43,119 bases of DNA from BMS3ABIN04 sp965554225 (GCA_965554225.1 CBEVZC010000010.1:1-43119), one strand, 5' to 3'; positions 9,401 to 18,152 are shown, counted from the stretch's first letter. Numbers and translations are program-made. The notes: generated by a model from the sequence alone, not told the origin.

Positions 9401-10950
9401 CTGCCATTTATTTTTGTACTTGAGTTGTTCACAATACCTGCAAAAGCCAATTTGAATTTTTTAGCCTGCGCAGTTGTATTAAAACTAAGGGAATCTATAA
9501 AATAATCGTTATAATACGAATCATTTAAATTAAGTCTAATTTTCGCATCCATTTTAACCGGATTAAAACTCTGTCCCACAATCGATCCTTTCCCGGTAAG
9601 TTTTGTTTTATTCCCAACAATAGGGAAAAGGTTTAATTTATCGGTAGAAAAATTAACATCGTAGCCTGGTTCTTTGCTTTGCAGGTCTAAGTAAGTTTCT
9701 AAATTTAAAGTCCCTTCGTTAATATTGGTTGTTAAAATAGAATGAAACCTTGTCGGTTCACCCTTAAATAACAAACTAATATTTTTTAGTGTAAGTCCAT
9801 TATAGTGCGGGATAGGAACTGTGGGCAGCAATTTTACAACATCTTGTTCATTAATAATGGAATTTTGGAAATTTAAATCAAAAAATAATCTTTTAGGTGT
9901 ATTGAGGTTTTTAATTGTTCCGCTTAATTCAAAATGTGTATTTAAAAAGTCTAAAGTGGATTTAGTAATAGTAAAATTTCCAAACTTGCCCTTAGCCCTT
10001 AAATTAAGTGATGGTTTTCCCTTTAATATTTTTGTACCATTAATAAACGAAGATAAATCATCGAAGTAAAAACTTTTAGCATGAAGGCTGATTTGAAGCG
10101 GGTATAATGAAAATTCTTTTAATTTTGCGTTGCCAAATAAATTTAAACTATCTAACTGTGCGTCTAATACAATATTTGTACTATCCGTAACAAGTTTAAA
10201 ATTAGTTATCCTTGCAAATTTACTTGTAATAATTATTTTACCTGAAAGTTTTTTTAGTTTGAAAATCTTAAAATTCGGGTAACCGGATAAATTCCCAAGA
10301 TTCAATGTGATAAAATGCTTTTTAAGATTAGCTTTAAATTCTGCATTTAAGTATACATTATCAACTCTAAAATCGTCTAAATTTACTCTATCGTATAATT
10401 TTGTCGATTTAATATTGTTCCACGATTGTTTTACAAAATTTATATTCTTTAATGATAAATCGTTTACTTGAATGCTGAAAGGAAACGGAGAAGATGTATC
10501 TGCTTTTTTAGTGGAATCTTTTTCTTGATCCGAATTTAACAACGATTCATAATTCCAGCTTCCGTCTTTTTTTTGTAGAAGTGAGATATAAGTGTCTTCG
10601 ATCTCAAATTTTCTAATGTAAATTTTCCTTAATAATAAATGCAATGGACTAATTTTTATCTCAATTAACTTGGCTTTTAATAGTGTGTCGGCGCCAATAC
10701 CAAGAGATGTATTTCGAAGATAAACTGAAGTTAGTAAAGAACCGTCAACTTTTTCAATGTTCAGAGTTCCGTTAATTGTGCTATTTACTTCGGAAGTAAT
10801 TTTATCCCGTAAATAATCTCGGAATGTTTGGGTTTGCGAAAAGCCGAAAAAGACAAGAAGTAAGAAAATTAAAACTGCAAACAGCGCAATTATTCCATTA
10901 AGAAATTTTCTAAATGGAGATCTTTTAAACTTTGTTTTTTCCTTTTCCAA
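6490..10950 (-). CDS. tamB: TamB-like translocation and assembly module protein
   Basis: TamB-type proteins are long beta-helical bridges spanning the periplasm, implicated in outer-membrane protein assembly and lipid transport. The 1486-aa product has an N-terminal signal-anchor helix (about 15-38, rich in Leu, Ile and Phe) and then a very long repetitive amphipathic beta region. The C-terminal ~350 residues resemble the DUF490/TamB domain, with the typical RIQGKLTLLGGS-like stretch (here RAQGKLTLLGGS) and a terminal LRLEQKD-like ending (LIRLEQKD). The start is TTG: no ATG is available between the upstream stop and the signal anchor. It begins one base after the stop of rfaE2 and ends at the first base before rnr. 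The gene pairs functionally with bamA at 18.9-21.4 kb; no TamA is visible unless the barrel protein at 1.1-4.3 kb fills that role. Confidence 0.88.
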   Translation of the reverse strand: MEKEKTKFKRSPFRKFLNGIIALFAVLIFLLLVFFGFSQTQTFRDYLRDKITSEVNSTINGTLNIEKVDGSLLTSVYLRNTSLGIGADTLLKAKLIEIKISPLHLLLRKIYIRKFEIEDTYISLLQKKDGSWNYESLLNSDQEKDSTKKADTSSPFPFSIQVNDLSLKNINFVKQSWNNIKSTKLYDRVNLDDFRVDNVYLNAEFKANLKKHFITLNLGNLSGYPNFKIFKLKKLSGKIIITSKFARITNFKLVTDSTNIVLDAQLDSLNLFGNAKLKEFSLYPLQISLHAKSFYFDDLSSFINGTKILKGKPSLNLRAKGKFGNFTITKSTLDFLNTHFELSGTIKNLNTPKRLFFDLNFQNSIINEQDVVKLLPTVPIPHYNGLTLKNISLLFKGEPTRFHSILTTNINEGTLNLETYLDLQSKEPGYDVNFSTDKLNLFPIVGNKTKLTGKGSIVGQSFNPVKMDAKIRLNLNDSYYNDYFIDSLSFNTTAQAKKFKLAFAGIVNNSSTKINGSLDLMNKKNPIYNLYGSSTNLNVASFTHDSTDNSNLNFTFNAVGKSLDIDSMNADFTVKLDSSTYSGHFIDNTDVKLQLRENKNLREINLLSDLIDFNISGNFSLSKAINLLTYENGTISNIIKTKIQELNPVNLISDSNEVILTNPIIPEIARSKLKFNYNFKFKDLDLLAILTDNDKLDIEGYGNGKVENDSNNFAISTNLNLDYFLSKKNGTLTYLSGISTDIHFNRDNNTLSFDKLFGSVSINGKRIYYNNDFKNINADIIFNQSKLFYNLSAALADQLQTELEGTVEMQADKEIINIDYLWADLDKVEWETESPASVVFTDDFIKLKDFLLKKDSASISLEGTLFNSGEQDIKVKVNHLPGEILSKYLFQTNDQKFDADFNLYTDITGTVGSPEIDIKLNVDNIGYGKTIFGNLISNLRYSNQLLNINTSFVDSAKTFSAPLLTLTGYAPIDLGFINVKDRFPKSGQININLNSKNFNLASLGNSIPYIRNLKGLFKADVKLTGTYSKPNLAGFMKIVDGSFIANLSGLKYDFSSNILYDNESVKIDNITIKNDKATLNGGRLIGTGKINLKGFNLEKIILSANGSIALLSEESKKVNPFFYGDLFIKSEGPLRYSYQSKRSNLTGNINIERANITYSALQNSSGSSDRKIQYNFIADTTNIQRNELKFRNELLASTKNNNAEELSSLNFDYDVNFNIDKDAKLQFILSPVLNQKLIVETRGNLKFESTNGISRAQGKLTLLGGSKLEFFKTFDAQGSIRFENSITNPYLDVVATYIGEEYTAGKTEEVAVKLKIKSPLAKLGKNLSANKDIFSVYVGRENIQNNIPNLNYNASNAISFILLGQLTLNKNLNQTQQSKLASIGESAAYSLLGSTLTSFVHSAFGDVISNIQLKKSGEVQFSGKIQNIKYSFGGNTQYFQIGKANIKLEYLFNPNFLIRLEQKDPVVETATEDKIRELAIKYKFRF

Positions 10951-10951
10951 C

Positions 10952-11434
10952 TTAACTACTATATAGTTCTATGATTTTTTTTATAATCTTTGAAGTAGAT
11001 TGATTGTTTGTAAAATCAATCGTTTTTACCTCTCCGCCGTTTGCCTCTACAATATCTCTTCCAACAATGTTTTCAATATTCCAGTCCGAACCTTTAACAA
11101 GAAAATCGGGAATAATCTCATGAATTAATTCATAAGGAGTATCTTCATCAAAAATTGTTACAAAGTCAACCGGTTTAAGATTGCTAACAATAAAAGATCG
11201 TTCTTCTTCGGTAATGATTGGTCTTTTATTACCTTTTATCCGTTTCATAGAACTGTCGCTGTTTATCCCTACAACTAAAATATCTCCGAATGATTTAGCC
11301 TTAACTAAATAATTAACATGTCCGGCATGTAGAATATCAAAACATCCGTTAGTAAAAACGACTTTCTTTCCACTTTTTTTTAGTCCCTTGCGAACCCTTA
11401 CTAATTCTTCTTTTTCGAGAATACTATTATTCAT
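10952..11434 (-). CDS. rfaE2: D-glycero-beta-D-manno-heptose 1-phosphate adenylyltransferase
   Basis: This enzyme transfers AMP to heptose 1-phosphate, giving the ADP-heptose used for LPS inner core. The 160-aa protein is a nucleotidyltransferase of the cytidylyltransferase-like fold, with FTNGCFDILHAGH carrying the HxGH motif at 36-39 and a C-terminal NQSTSKIIKKI standing in for the ISSTK-type loop. In E. coli the activity is the C-terminal half of HldE; here it is a separate polypeptide, as in many Bacteroidota. Its ATG overlaps the stop of rfaE1 by 4 bases (ATGA), so the two are translationally coupled. Confidence 0.93.
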   Translation of the reverse strand: MNNSILEKEELVRVRKGLKKSGKKVVFTNGCFDILHAGHVNYLVKAKSFGDILVVGINSDSSMKRIKGNKRPIITEEERSFIVSNLKPVDFVTIFDEDTPYELIHEIIPDFLVKGSDWNIENIVGRDIVEANGGEVKTIDFTNNQSTSKIIKKIIELYSS

Positions 11435-12426
11435 ACAATTTTATTATTAAGAGTGTTAAATAATTTATCTATATCAATAGGTACAATGCCAACTTCTTCG
11501 CAGACTAAACCGCCTGCATAGTTTGCAAAATAGGCGGCTTCATAAATATCCGTTCCGGCTGCTAATGCCATTGTTAGTGTAGAAATCACAGTATCACCGG
11601 CGCCGGAAACATCGGAAACTTTGCGTGCCTTTGTTGGGATACGCTTGACCTCTTTATCATTTTCAAACAAAGCAATCCCACGTTTACCTAAAGTTAATAG
11701 TATATATTTACTTTTCAAGTTATTTAATAATCTCTTTCCAGCAAGTTCAATATCTTTATCTGAATCGATTCTAATTCCAAATATATTTTCAGCTTCGTTT
11801 TTATTCGGTTTAAAAACCGTAACGTTTTCAAATTCAAGAAAATTATTGAATTTCGGATCAACTGTAATAATTTTATTATGCTGATTAGCTAAATTAATAA
11901 CGTTTCTAATTAAAGATTTAGTTAAAACTCCTTTATTATAATCTTGAAGAATTATTGCATCGGTTTCTTCAATATGTTCTTTTACTTTATTAAAAATCGT
12001 TTCTTCAATATCACTGTTTATATATTTTTTGCTCTCTCTATCGATGCGCACAACATGTTGTTGGTCAGCTATTACTCTTGTTTTTATAGTTGTCGGTCTA
12101 TCGGGATCGGTAATAATTCCATCTTGTGAAATTCCTAAGTCTTTAAATAGTTTTTTGAAATCTTCGGCTCCCGGATCATTGCCAACTACACCAATAGGGA
12201 GGGGATTGCCATTAAGCTTAAGAATATTTAATGCAACGTTCGCTGCGCCGCCAAATCTTAAAAATTCATTATTTAGTTCTACAATTGGAACGGGTGCTTC
12301 CGGTGATATCCTTTTAACTTTTCCCCAGTAATAACCATCAAGCATCATATCGCCAACAATCATTATATTTTTACCGGAGAAATTATTTTTTATCTCGGTT
12401 AATCTTTCTTGTGATATTTTTAACAT
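11431..12426 (-). CDS. rfaE1: D-glycero-beta-D-manno-heptose-7-phosphate kinase
   Basis: A PfkB/ribokinase-family sugar kinase of 331 aa that phosphorylates heptose 7-phosphate at C1 on the route to ADP-heptose. Motifs visible: the N-terminal substrate region RFGGAANVALN (about 57-67), the family signature DVSGAGDTV with the catalytic base Asp at about 278, and TVFKPNKNEAE in the nucleotide-binding half. It corresponds to the N-terminal half of bifunctional HldE. Coupling by 4-base overlap with the adenylyltransferase makes the specific heptose assignment much safer than a generic PfkB call. It starts 2 bases after the stop of the propeller gene. Confidence 0.92.
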   Translation of the reverse strand: MLKISQERLTEIKNNFSGKNIMIVGDMMLDGYYWGKVKRISPEAPVPIVELNNEFLRFGGAANVALNILKLNGNPLPIGVVGNDPGAEDFKKLFKDLGISQDGIITDPDRPTTIKTRVIADQQHVVRIDRESKKYINSDIEETIFNKVKEHIEETDAIILQDYNKGVLTKSLIRNVINLANQHNKIITVDPKFNNFLEFENVTVFKPNKNEAENIFGIRIDSDKDIELAGKRLLNNLKSKYILLTLGKRGIALFENDKEVKRIPTKARKVSDVSGAGDTVISTLTMALAAGTDIYEAAYFANYAGGLVCEEVGIVPIDIDKLFNTLNNKIV

Positions 12427-12428
12427 TA

Positions 12429-13520
12429 TTATTCCATATTTAAATCTTTAAAATTTGGGATTAATTTATTTGTAAGATTAATTTTGAATGTTCCTTCATT
12501 TGTCCCTAACCAAATATTTGTCCCATCAAAAAATATTTTATAAACATTGTTTGGTATTCGTTCATCGTTAACCGGCTTTACAGATAGCAAAACTTTGTTC
12601 AAAAGTGATAATCCTAAACCTTCGGCTTCCTTTTTTTGAGGATTGAAATGATAAACCGAAGCCCAGAGATAGTTGCCTGTTTGAGCCAATGAAAATATTC
12701 CATTTCCCTGGAAGCCATCAGACTTGTCGAATTTAATCCATTCGTCTTGTCTGTTGAATCTGAACAAACCTCCAACGTTGAAATTAGGATTTTGAGGTGT
12801 AATGAATTCATCGGTCCCGAACCATATATATTCCTTTTCCGGGAGTAAGGAAGAAACAGAAACCTCATCACCTTCTCCGTTAAAATAATTCAAAGAATTG
12901 TCGTAATACTTTTTTGTTGAATCTATGCGAAAAACATTTCGCTTATAAATTTTATGTACGCCAGCTTCTGTTCCAATCCAAAGTAGACTATCGCCATCGA
13001 CTGCTATACTTTTAATAGTATTTGATTTATCATTCCCATTTACTGTTAAATCAAAATCTGTAAATCTGCGTGTGGCTAGATTATACCTTGTTAAATACTG
13101 AAATCTTCCAATCCAAACTGAATTAGAAAATTTATCAAAGCTAATACTTCTAATCCAATTTCCTAATTGACCTCCTTTACCGAATTTTCTTCTTATCCAT
13201 CTGCGTCTTTTTTTATTGTAAATGTAAAGACCATCGGTCGAACCTGCCCATACATAATCTTTATTAGCTGTAATGCAATAGAAAAAGTCTAATTTTAATT
13301 TTTTATTATTTGTAGAATAATTATACCACTGACTTTTTGATATTGAATATTGATAAATTCCTTTGCCATTTGTAGCAAACCAAATATTTTCACCATCACT
13401 GCTTATATCAAATACAGTTACGCCGTCAAGATATTGCTGAATATCATAGGTTACACTTTGCGGATACAGATTTGCTGCAAACAAAATAAAAAGACCTAAT
13501 ATAGAAAATACTTTTTTCAT
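12429..13520 (-). CDS. Secreted seven-bladed beta-propeller protein (two-component-regulator propeller repeats)
   Basis: The 363-aa protein begins with a signal peptide (MKKVFSILGLFILFAANLYPQ) and contains seven Reg_prop-like repeats of the form ..IWFGT..GL..Y.. , for example ENIWFATNGKGIYQY, DYVWAGSTDGLYIYN, LLWIGTEAGVHK, YIWFGTDEF and NIWLGTNEGTFKI. Seven blades are enough to close one propeller, and nothing follows, so this is a free propeller rather than the sensor half of a hybrid histidine kinase. The function is unknown; it is probably periplasmic or outer-membrane associated. It is immediately upstream of rfaE1 with a 2-base gap, so it is probably co-transcribed with the heptose/tamB/rnr genes. 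Confidence 0.8.
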   Translation of the reverse strand: MKKVFSILGLFILFAANLYPQSVTYDIQQYLDGVTVFDISSDGENIWFATNGKGIYQYSISKSQWYNYSTNNKKLKLDFFYCITANKDYVWAGSTDGLYIYNKKRRRWIRRKFGKGGQLGNWIRSISFDKFSNSVWIGRFQYLTRYNLATRRFTDFDLTVNGNDKSNTIKSIAVDGDSLLWIGTEAGVHKIYKRNVFRIDSTKKYYDNSLNYFNGEGDEVSVSSLLPEKEYIWFGTDEFITPQNPNFNVGGLFRFNRQDEWIKFDKSDGFQGNGIFSLAQTGNYLWASVYHFNPQKKEAEGLGLSLLNKVLLSVKPVNDERIPNNVYKIFFDGTNIWLGTNEGTFKINLTNKLIPNFKDLNME

Positions 13521-13628
13521 GTAATTGTTTTTTGATCAACTTTCATAATTAGTTTGTTAAAAATAAAAATAATTGAGTAATATAATTTAGAAAGAGAAAT
13601 AATCTGTATAAAAACAAATTGAGAAAAA

Positions 13629-14384
13629 TTATGGGTAAGAATGTTTTACGGTTTCCATATCGTGAAAATCGTTCATCCATATTTTTTTAAATCCCAAAAC
13701 TAGTGAGCTTATTAGTGCTTTTATATCAATAGTATAATTAAGTATTGTTTCCAGCTCTATTGTTTTATCTTTTATTTCTGTTTTTAATTGTTCTAAATTA
13801 CTCGGTTCTTGGTTTAAGTAATCAATTAATTTTGAATGAGATTTTCCTATTAAAATAGAACCATGTTGTAATATACTTTTGTCAAATTTTCTTTGAGCAC
13901 TGCCTATCAGTTTTTTACCGTCATGCTTTACCTCATGTTTTGCAGTACTTGTAAAACAAACAATTCCAGACGGACTTTTGTAATGTGATTTGAAATCCGG
14001 TTGAATTTCTTCTAATTCCAGTTTATTCAGCATAGGATCAAACAATTGTAATCCTTTTACCAGGGAAAGGGAAATTTTGTTGTAAATTTCTCCGCTGGTT
14101 AAGTAAATATCGTTAGGTAATACAACAGAGTATGTTAATTCTTCAGAATGTAAAATTGCTTTTCCGCCGGTTGGTCTTTGTACTACATCCATACCGTCAC
14201 TTTTGATCTTTGTTAAATTAAGATCATCAAAACTTTGGTGTGCGCCAATTGAAATGCAAGCAGGCTTCCATTGATAAAAACGCAGATAAGCTTCATTCTC
14301 GGAACATCTGTCGGCAAGTATTTGATCGTACTCCATATTGAATTTCCCGGAATTAGAGTTGGTATTCAATATGTGCCACTTCAT
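13629..14384 (-). CDS. Lipoyl-domain acyltransferase, LipM-type octanoyltransferase or lipoate ligase
   Basis: A 251-aa member of the biotin/lipoate protein ligase (BPL_LplA_LipB) superfamily, which attaches octanoyl or lipoyl groups to E2 and GcvH lysines. RPTGGKAILH (about 70-79) is the lipoyl-binding loop; KKLIGSAQRK (about 157-166) holds the conserved Lys and the SAQ motif, followed by ILQHGSI. C143, in GIVCFTS, sits where LipM octanoyltransferases have their acyl-thioester cysteine, so I lean towards LipM over an ATP-dependent ligase. Its ATG overlaps the lpxA stop by 4 bases. Both acyl-ACP-dependent pathways are therefore coupled in one transcript, which would fit octanoyl-ACP as substrate. 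Confidence 0.82.
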   Translation of the reverse strand: MKWHILNTNSNSGKFNMEYDQILADRCSENEAYLRFYQWKPACISIGAHQSFDDLNLTKIKSDGMDVVQRPTGGKAILHSEELTYSVVLPNDIYLTSGEIYNKISLSLVKGLQLFDPMLNKLELEEIQPDFKSHYKSPSGIVCFTSTAKHEVKHDGKKLIGSAQRKFDKSILQHGSILIGKSHSKLIDYLNQEPSNLEQLKTEIKDKTIELETILNYTIDIKALISSLVLGFKKIWMNDFHDMETVKHSYP

Positions 14385-15157
14385 CCTTTAATTATTCCTC
14401 TGTTACTATTTTGAATAAAATCTACGATATTTTTTATATGAATGTTATTCGTAAATTTTTCTTGTAGAATTTTAATTGCATCCGAATAATTAATATTAGG
14501 GTTATATAATATACTGTATGCTTCTTTGATCGTAAAAATATCTTGGTTAGAAAATCCTCGTCTTCTTAATCCAATTGAGTTTAACCCATTGTATCTTAAA
14601 GGTTCATGAGCAGCAAGAATAAAGGGTGGGACGTCGGAAACAACTCTAAATCCACCGGCAATCATTGCGTGGATACCGATTTTAGAAAATTGATGTACAG
14701 GTGTTCCTCCACCTATAATTACCCAATCACCAATTTCCGCATGTCCGCCTAATTGTACTAAATTTGCCAGTATACAATTATTTCCAACAACGCAATCATG
14801 TGCAATGTGAGAATATGCCATTAGCAAACAATCATTACCAACTTTTGTAACTCCTGTAGCTTTAGTGCCTCTGTGCAAAGTTACGCTTTCTCTTATAATG
14901 GTATTATTCCCAATGACTAAAAGAGATTTCTCTCCTCCAAATTTTAGGTCCTGCGGAATATTGGAAACAGAAGAAGATTGAAAAATTTTAACATTTTTAC
15001 CTATTCTTGCTCCATCATAAATAACAACATGAGGTCCAATACTACAATTATCATCTATTTCCACATCATCATATATAACAGAGTATGGACCAATCTCTAA
15101 ATTCTGTCCTAATTTTGCTTTTGAACTTACAATTGCCGTTGGATGTATATTGTTCAT
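14381..15157 (-). CDS. lpxA: Acyl-ACP--UDP-N-acetylglucosamine O-acyltransferase
   Basis: LpxA catalyses the first step of lipid A synthesis, 3-O-acylation of UDP-GlcNAc. The 258-aa length matches the family. The N-terminal two thirds are left-handed beta-helix hexapeptide repeats (IGPYSVI, IGPHVVI, IGKNVKI and so on). The catalytic His lies in SHIAHDCVVGNNC (H120, equivalent to E. coli H125), and the conserved GGGTPVHQFSKIG stretch follows. A C-terminal helical region ends the protein. It sits 8 bases after the lpxC/fabZ stop and overlaps the next gene by 4 bases. Confidence 0.95.
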   Translation of the reverse strand: MNNIHPTAIVSSKAKLGQNLEIGPYSVIYDDVEIDDNCSIGPHVVIYDGARIGKNVKIFQSSSVSNIPQDLKFGGEKSLLVIGNNTIIRESVTLHRGTKATGVTKVGNDCLLMAYSHIAHDCVVGNNCILANLVQLGGHAEIGDWVIIGGGTPVHQFSKIGIHAMIAGGFRVVSDVPPFILAAHEPLRYNGLNSIGLRRRGFSNQDIFTIKEAYSILYNPNINYSDAIKILQEKFTNNIHIKNIVDFIQNSNRGIIKG

Positions 15158-15165
15158 TGTACGTT

Positions 15166-16575
15166 TTATTCTGCTTTGTTTTCACGGTCAACTACAGCAG
15201 CCATTAACTCAGCTTCTGCAACAATATTATTGTCAACATATGTCTTAGCCTTAATAACAACTACTTTGCTTCTACGGCTTACCAGTTCAGCTTCTATAAC
15301 AAGCTGATCACCAGGTACAACAGGTTTCCTAAACTTTGCATTCTTTATTCCCATAAAGAAAACCAATTTATTTGTTGGATCAATGTAGCTGTTAAGCATT
15401 AAAATGCCGCCGGTTTGGGCCATTGCTTCAACAATAAGAACACCCGGCATAATGGGCTGACCGGGGAAGTGCCCTTGGAAAAAAGGTTCGTTAACGGTTA
15501 CTGATTTAATTCCCACAACCTTTTTATCCAATTCAAGATGAACGATTTTATCAACAAGTAAAAAAGGATAACGGTGTGGAAGAATTTTTTGAATAGCATT
15601 AATATCTAAAACAACACCTTGCTTTTTTACGTATTGGTATTTTTTTACGAGTTTTTTCTGCTGATATAACTTTCTTATTTTCTTTGCAAATTCTACGTTT
15701 GCTTTGTGTCCTGGCCGTGCTGCAAGCAGCTGTGCTTTTAGCGGAGCTCCTATCAAGGCAAGATCACCAATCATATCTAAAAGCTTATGCCTCACCGGTT
15801 CGTTCTTAAATCTTAAAGATTTTTCATTTAAGATTCTATTTTGACCAATTGTAATATCTTCTCCGATACCTAATTTGCTTTTAAGTTTGGTTAGTTCCTC
15901 TCCTGACATATCATGGTCAACTATTACAACAGCGTTATCAAGATTTCCACCTTTTATTAAGCCGGCATCAACCAATGATTCAACTTCACTTAGGAAGCAA
16001 AATGTTCTGGCAGGAGCAAACTCTTTTACAAATTCCTTTTCAAGATCAAAAAGACCTGTATGCTGGCTTCCTAAAGCAGGATTCTGATAATCAACCATTA
16101 CGGTAATTCTGTAACCATCTAACGGTAATGCAACAATATCGACCTGTTCCTCATCGTTGTGGTACATTACGGTTTCATCAATTATTAAATAATCACGCGG
16201 TTCTTTTTGTGTTTCAATTCCAGTCTTTTGAATTATTTCAACGTAAGGCATTGCACTTCCGTCACCAACAGGAGGTTCCATACCATTAAGTTCAATAATT
16301 AAATTATCTATTTGCAATCCGTAAAGTGCTGCCAAAACATGTTCAACAGTATGAACTTTTGTATCACCAATTCCTAAGGTTGTTCCTCTTGAAATATCTA
16401 CAACATATTCTGCTACTGCAGGAATTTCTGGACTTCCGCCAATATCGCTTCTAATAAATTTTATTCCGGTATTAACCGGTGCAGGTTTAAAAGTCATGGT
16501 GCAATAGGTGCCCGTATGTAATCCTGAGCCTGAAATTGAAGCGGGCTCTTTAATAGTTCTTTGAAGTTCGAACAT
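15166..16575 (-). CDS. lpxC/fabZ: Bifunctional UDP-3-O-acyl-GlcNAc deacetylase / 3-hydroxyacyl-ACP dehydratase (LpxC-FabZ fusion)
   Basis: The 469-aa protein joins two enzymes. Residues 1 to about 305 are the zinc deacetylase LpxC, the committed lipid A step: HTVEH at 75-79, VRHKLLDMIGD with H263 and D267, and H290 in RPGHKAN. Residues about 325-469 are FabZ with ILPHRYPFLLVD, FQGHFPGQP (H369) and GVLIVEAMAQ (E383), the His/Glu pair of the hot-dog dehydratase. The join is a Lys-rich linker. Fused LpxC-FabZ is known in Bacteroidota and relatives and links lipid A and phospholipid synthesis stoichiometrically. The start codon shares one base with the lpxD stop (TAATG). Confidence 0.96.
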   Translation of the reverse strand: MFELQRTIKEPASISGSGLHTGTYCTMTFKPAPVNTGIKFIRSDIGGSPEIPAVAEYVVDISRGTTLGIGDTKVHTVEHVLAALYGLQIDNLIIELNGMEPPVGDGSAMPYVEIIQKTGIETQKEPRDYLIIDETVMYHNDEEQVDIVALPLDGYRITVMVDYQNPALGSQHTGLFDLEKEFVKEFAPARTFCFLSEVESLVDAGLIKGGNLDNAVVIVDHDMSGEELTKLKSKLGIGEDITIGQNRILNEKSLRFKNEPVRHKLLDMIGDLALIGAPLKAQLLAARPGHKANVEFAKKIRKLYQQKKLVKKYQYVKKQGVVLDINAIQKILPHRYPFLLVDKIVHLELDKKVVGIKSVTVNEPFFQGHFPGQPIMPGVLIVEAMAQTGGILMLNSYIDPTNKLVFFMGIKNAKFRKPVVPGDQLVIEAELVSRRSKVVVIKAKTYVDNNIVAEAELMAAVVDRENKAE

Positions 16576-17639
16576 TACTTTATATCCTCTGCTTTTTGAT
16601 TATTGATTATATTTTTTAATTCTTGAATTTGTGTTTCAAGTCTTTTAATACGCTCACTATAGGAAGGTAAGTTTCTTATATGAGATTCTAACCGGAGAGT
16701 AGTTCTAAGTTCTTTGGCAGGATATCCGAAATATTTTCCTGGTTTTGTTAAAGATTTAGAAACACCGGATTGCGCGCCGACTATTACTCCGTCTACTAAT
16801 TCGATATGACCAACAGTACCAACTTGTCCTGCTAAAATACAGTTTTTACCAATCTTTGTACTACCGGAAACACCGGATTGTGCACTAATAACAGTATTGT
16901 CGCCAATTTTTACATTATGTGCAATTTGAACTAAATTATCTAATTTCACTCCTTTGCCAATAACAGTAGAACCAATTGCTGCTCGGTCAATAGATACGTT
17001 GGATCCGATCTCTACATCATCTTCTAAAACAACATTTCCGATTTGCGGGATTTTATGATAAACTCCGTTTTTATCCGGTGAGTATCCAAATCCATCTGAC
17101 CCAATAACCGAGCCGGCATGAATTATTACTCTATTCCCAATTACACAATTCTCTCTAATTGTCACGTTCGGAAAAATAAGTGTATCTGAACCGACTTTTA
17201 TATTCTCCATTAACACAGTATTATGGAAAATAGTAGTATTATCTTCAATAATGCAATTTGCAGAAATAACTACATTTTTCCCTAAAGAAATGTTTCTGCC
17301 TAGTTTTGCAGAAGACTCTACTGACGCAGTAGGATCAATTCCATTTAGTACAAATTTAGGTTTTAGATAAGTATTTATAATAATTTGGAATGCATTTTCG
17401 GGGCTGTCAACTTCAATATAAGTCAGATCATTACGGTTTGGTTTATTCTGATTATGTTTAACAAAAACAGCTGTAGCATTTGTTGAGGTTAAGTATTTAG
17501 CATAATTTTGTAAATAGAGAAAAGTTAAATCACCTTTAACTGCTTCATCTATTCTTGCAACATTGGATATCTCTGCGCTGCTATCGCCAATTATTTTCCC
17601 TTCTACTATTTCGGCAATTTCTTTTACGGTTAGTTTCAT
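16575..17639 (-). CDS. lpxD: UDP-3-O-acylglucosamine N-acyltransferase
   Basis: LpxD adds the second (N-linked) hydroxyacyl chain to the lipid A precursor. The 354-aa sequence has the N-terminal uridine-binding domain (about 1-100, including GDLTFLYLQNYAKYL), a left-handed beta-helix (about 105-310) with HAGSVIGSDGFGYSPD, and the catalytic His in LVQIAHNVKIG (H241). A C-terminal coiled-coil-like helix (about 325-350) is where ACP-binding residues lie in the family. It starts 3 bases after the preceding ompH stop. The order ompH-lpxD-lpxC/fabZ-lpxA follows the classic skp-lpxD-fabZ-lpxA cluster. Confidence 0.95.
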   Translation of the reverse strand: MKLTVKEIAEIVEGKIIGDSSAEISNVARIDEAVKGDLTFLYLQNYAKYLTSTNATAVFVKHNQNKPNRNDLTYIEVDSPENAFQIIINTYLKPKFVLNGIDPTASVESSAKLGRNISLGKNVVISANCIIEDNTTIFHNTVLMENIKVGSDTLIFPNVTIRENCVIGNRVIIHAGSVIGSDGFGYSPDKNGVYHKIPQIGNVVLEDDVEIGSNVSIDRAAIGSTVIGKGVKLDNLVQIAHNVKIGDNTVISAQSGVSGSTKIGKNCILAGQVGTVGHIELVDGVIVGAQSGVSKSLTKPGKYFGYPAKELRTTLRLESHIRNLPSYSERIKRLETQIQELKNIINNQKAEDIK

Positions 17640-17642
17640 ATT

Positions 17643-18152
17643 TTATTTTAGTTTTTCCAGAACTAATGATGTAATATCGTATTTATCCTTGGCATATAAG
17701 AACATGAGATCACCGCTTTTATCAAAAACAAAGTCAAGGTCTTTTTCTTTCGCAACCTCTTCAATAGCATTGAATATCATATTTTGAATAGGTTTCATCA
17801 ACTCTTCTTGCTTTTGAAAAAGTTCTCCGTTAACGCCAAATTTTTTCTGCCTAAAATCGGAAATCTCTTTTTCCTTAGCTTTTAATTGTTTTTCGGTTTC
17901 TTTTCTTTTTTGGTTACTCATTATTAGTTTTTGATTTTCAAATTCTCTAGTGCTGTTCTTTAGGGTACTTTCCATTTTAGAAAGTTCTTCCTGCCAGTCT
18001 TGAATAATCCTGTCAATTTTTTTCTGAGCATCCTTTGCATCAGGCAATTGAGAGATTATAGCATCAGAATCTACATAACCAAGCTTTAATTGAGCATAGT
18101 TATTACCATAAAATGAAAGTAATAATATAAAACCGAATAAATACTTTTTCAT
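17643..18152 (-). CDS. OmpH/Skp-like periplasmic chaperone, copy 2
   Basis: Skp/OmpH trimers hold unfolded outer-membrane proteins on their way to BamA. The product starts MKKYLFGFILLLSFYGNNYAQ, a clear signal peptide, then LKLGYVDSDAIISQLP, the conserved start of the OmpH fold. A long charged helical hairpin (about 40-110) forms the Skp tentacles, and a final VFDKSGDLMFLY...YDITSLVLEKLK strand-helix closes the body. I chose the ATG at 18152; a GTG two codons earlier (18158) is also in frame. It is separated from the other ompH copy by a terminator and probably heads the lpx operon. Confidence 0.88.
   Translation of the reverse strand: MKKYLFGFILLLSFYGNNYAQLKLGYVDSDAIISQLPDAKDAQKKIDRIIQDWQEELSKMESTLKNSTREFENQKLIMSNQKRKETEKQLKAKEKEISDFRQKKFGVNGELFQKQEELMKPIQNMIFNAIEEVAKEKDLDFVFDKSGDLMFLYAKDKYDITSLVLEKLK

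Noticed and set aside
12614..12871. 85-aa ORF inside the propeller gene, other frame
   Set aside because: It lies wholly within a clear seven-blade propeller reading frame with regular repeats, so it is not a separate gene.
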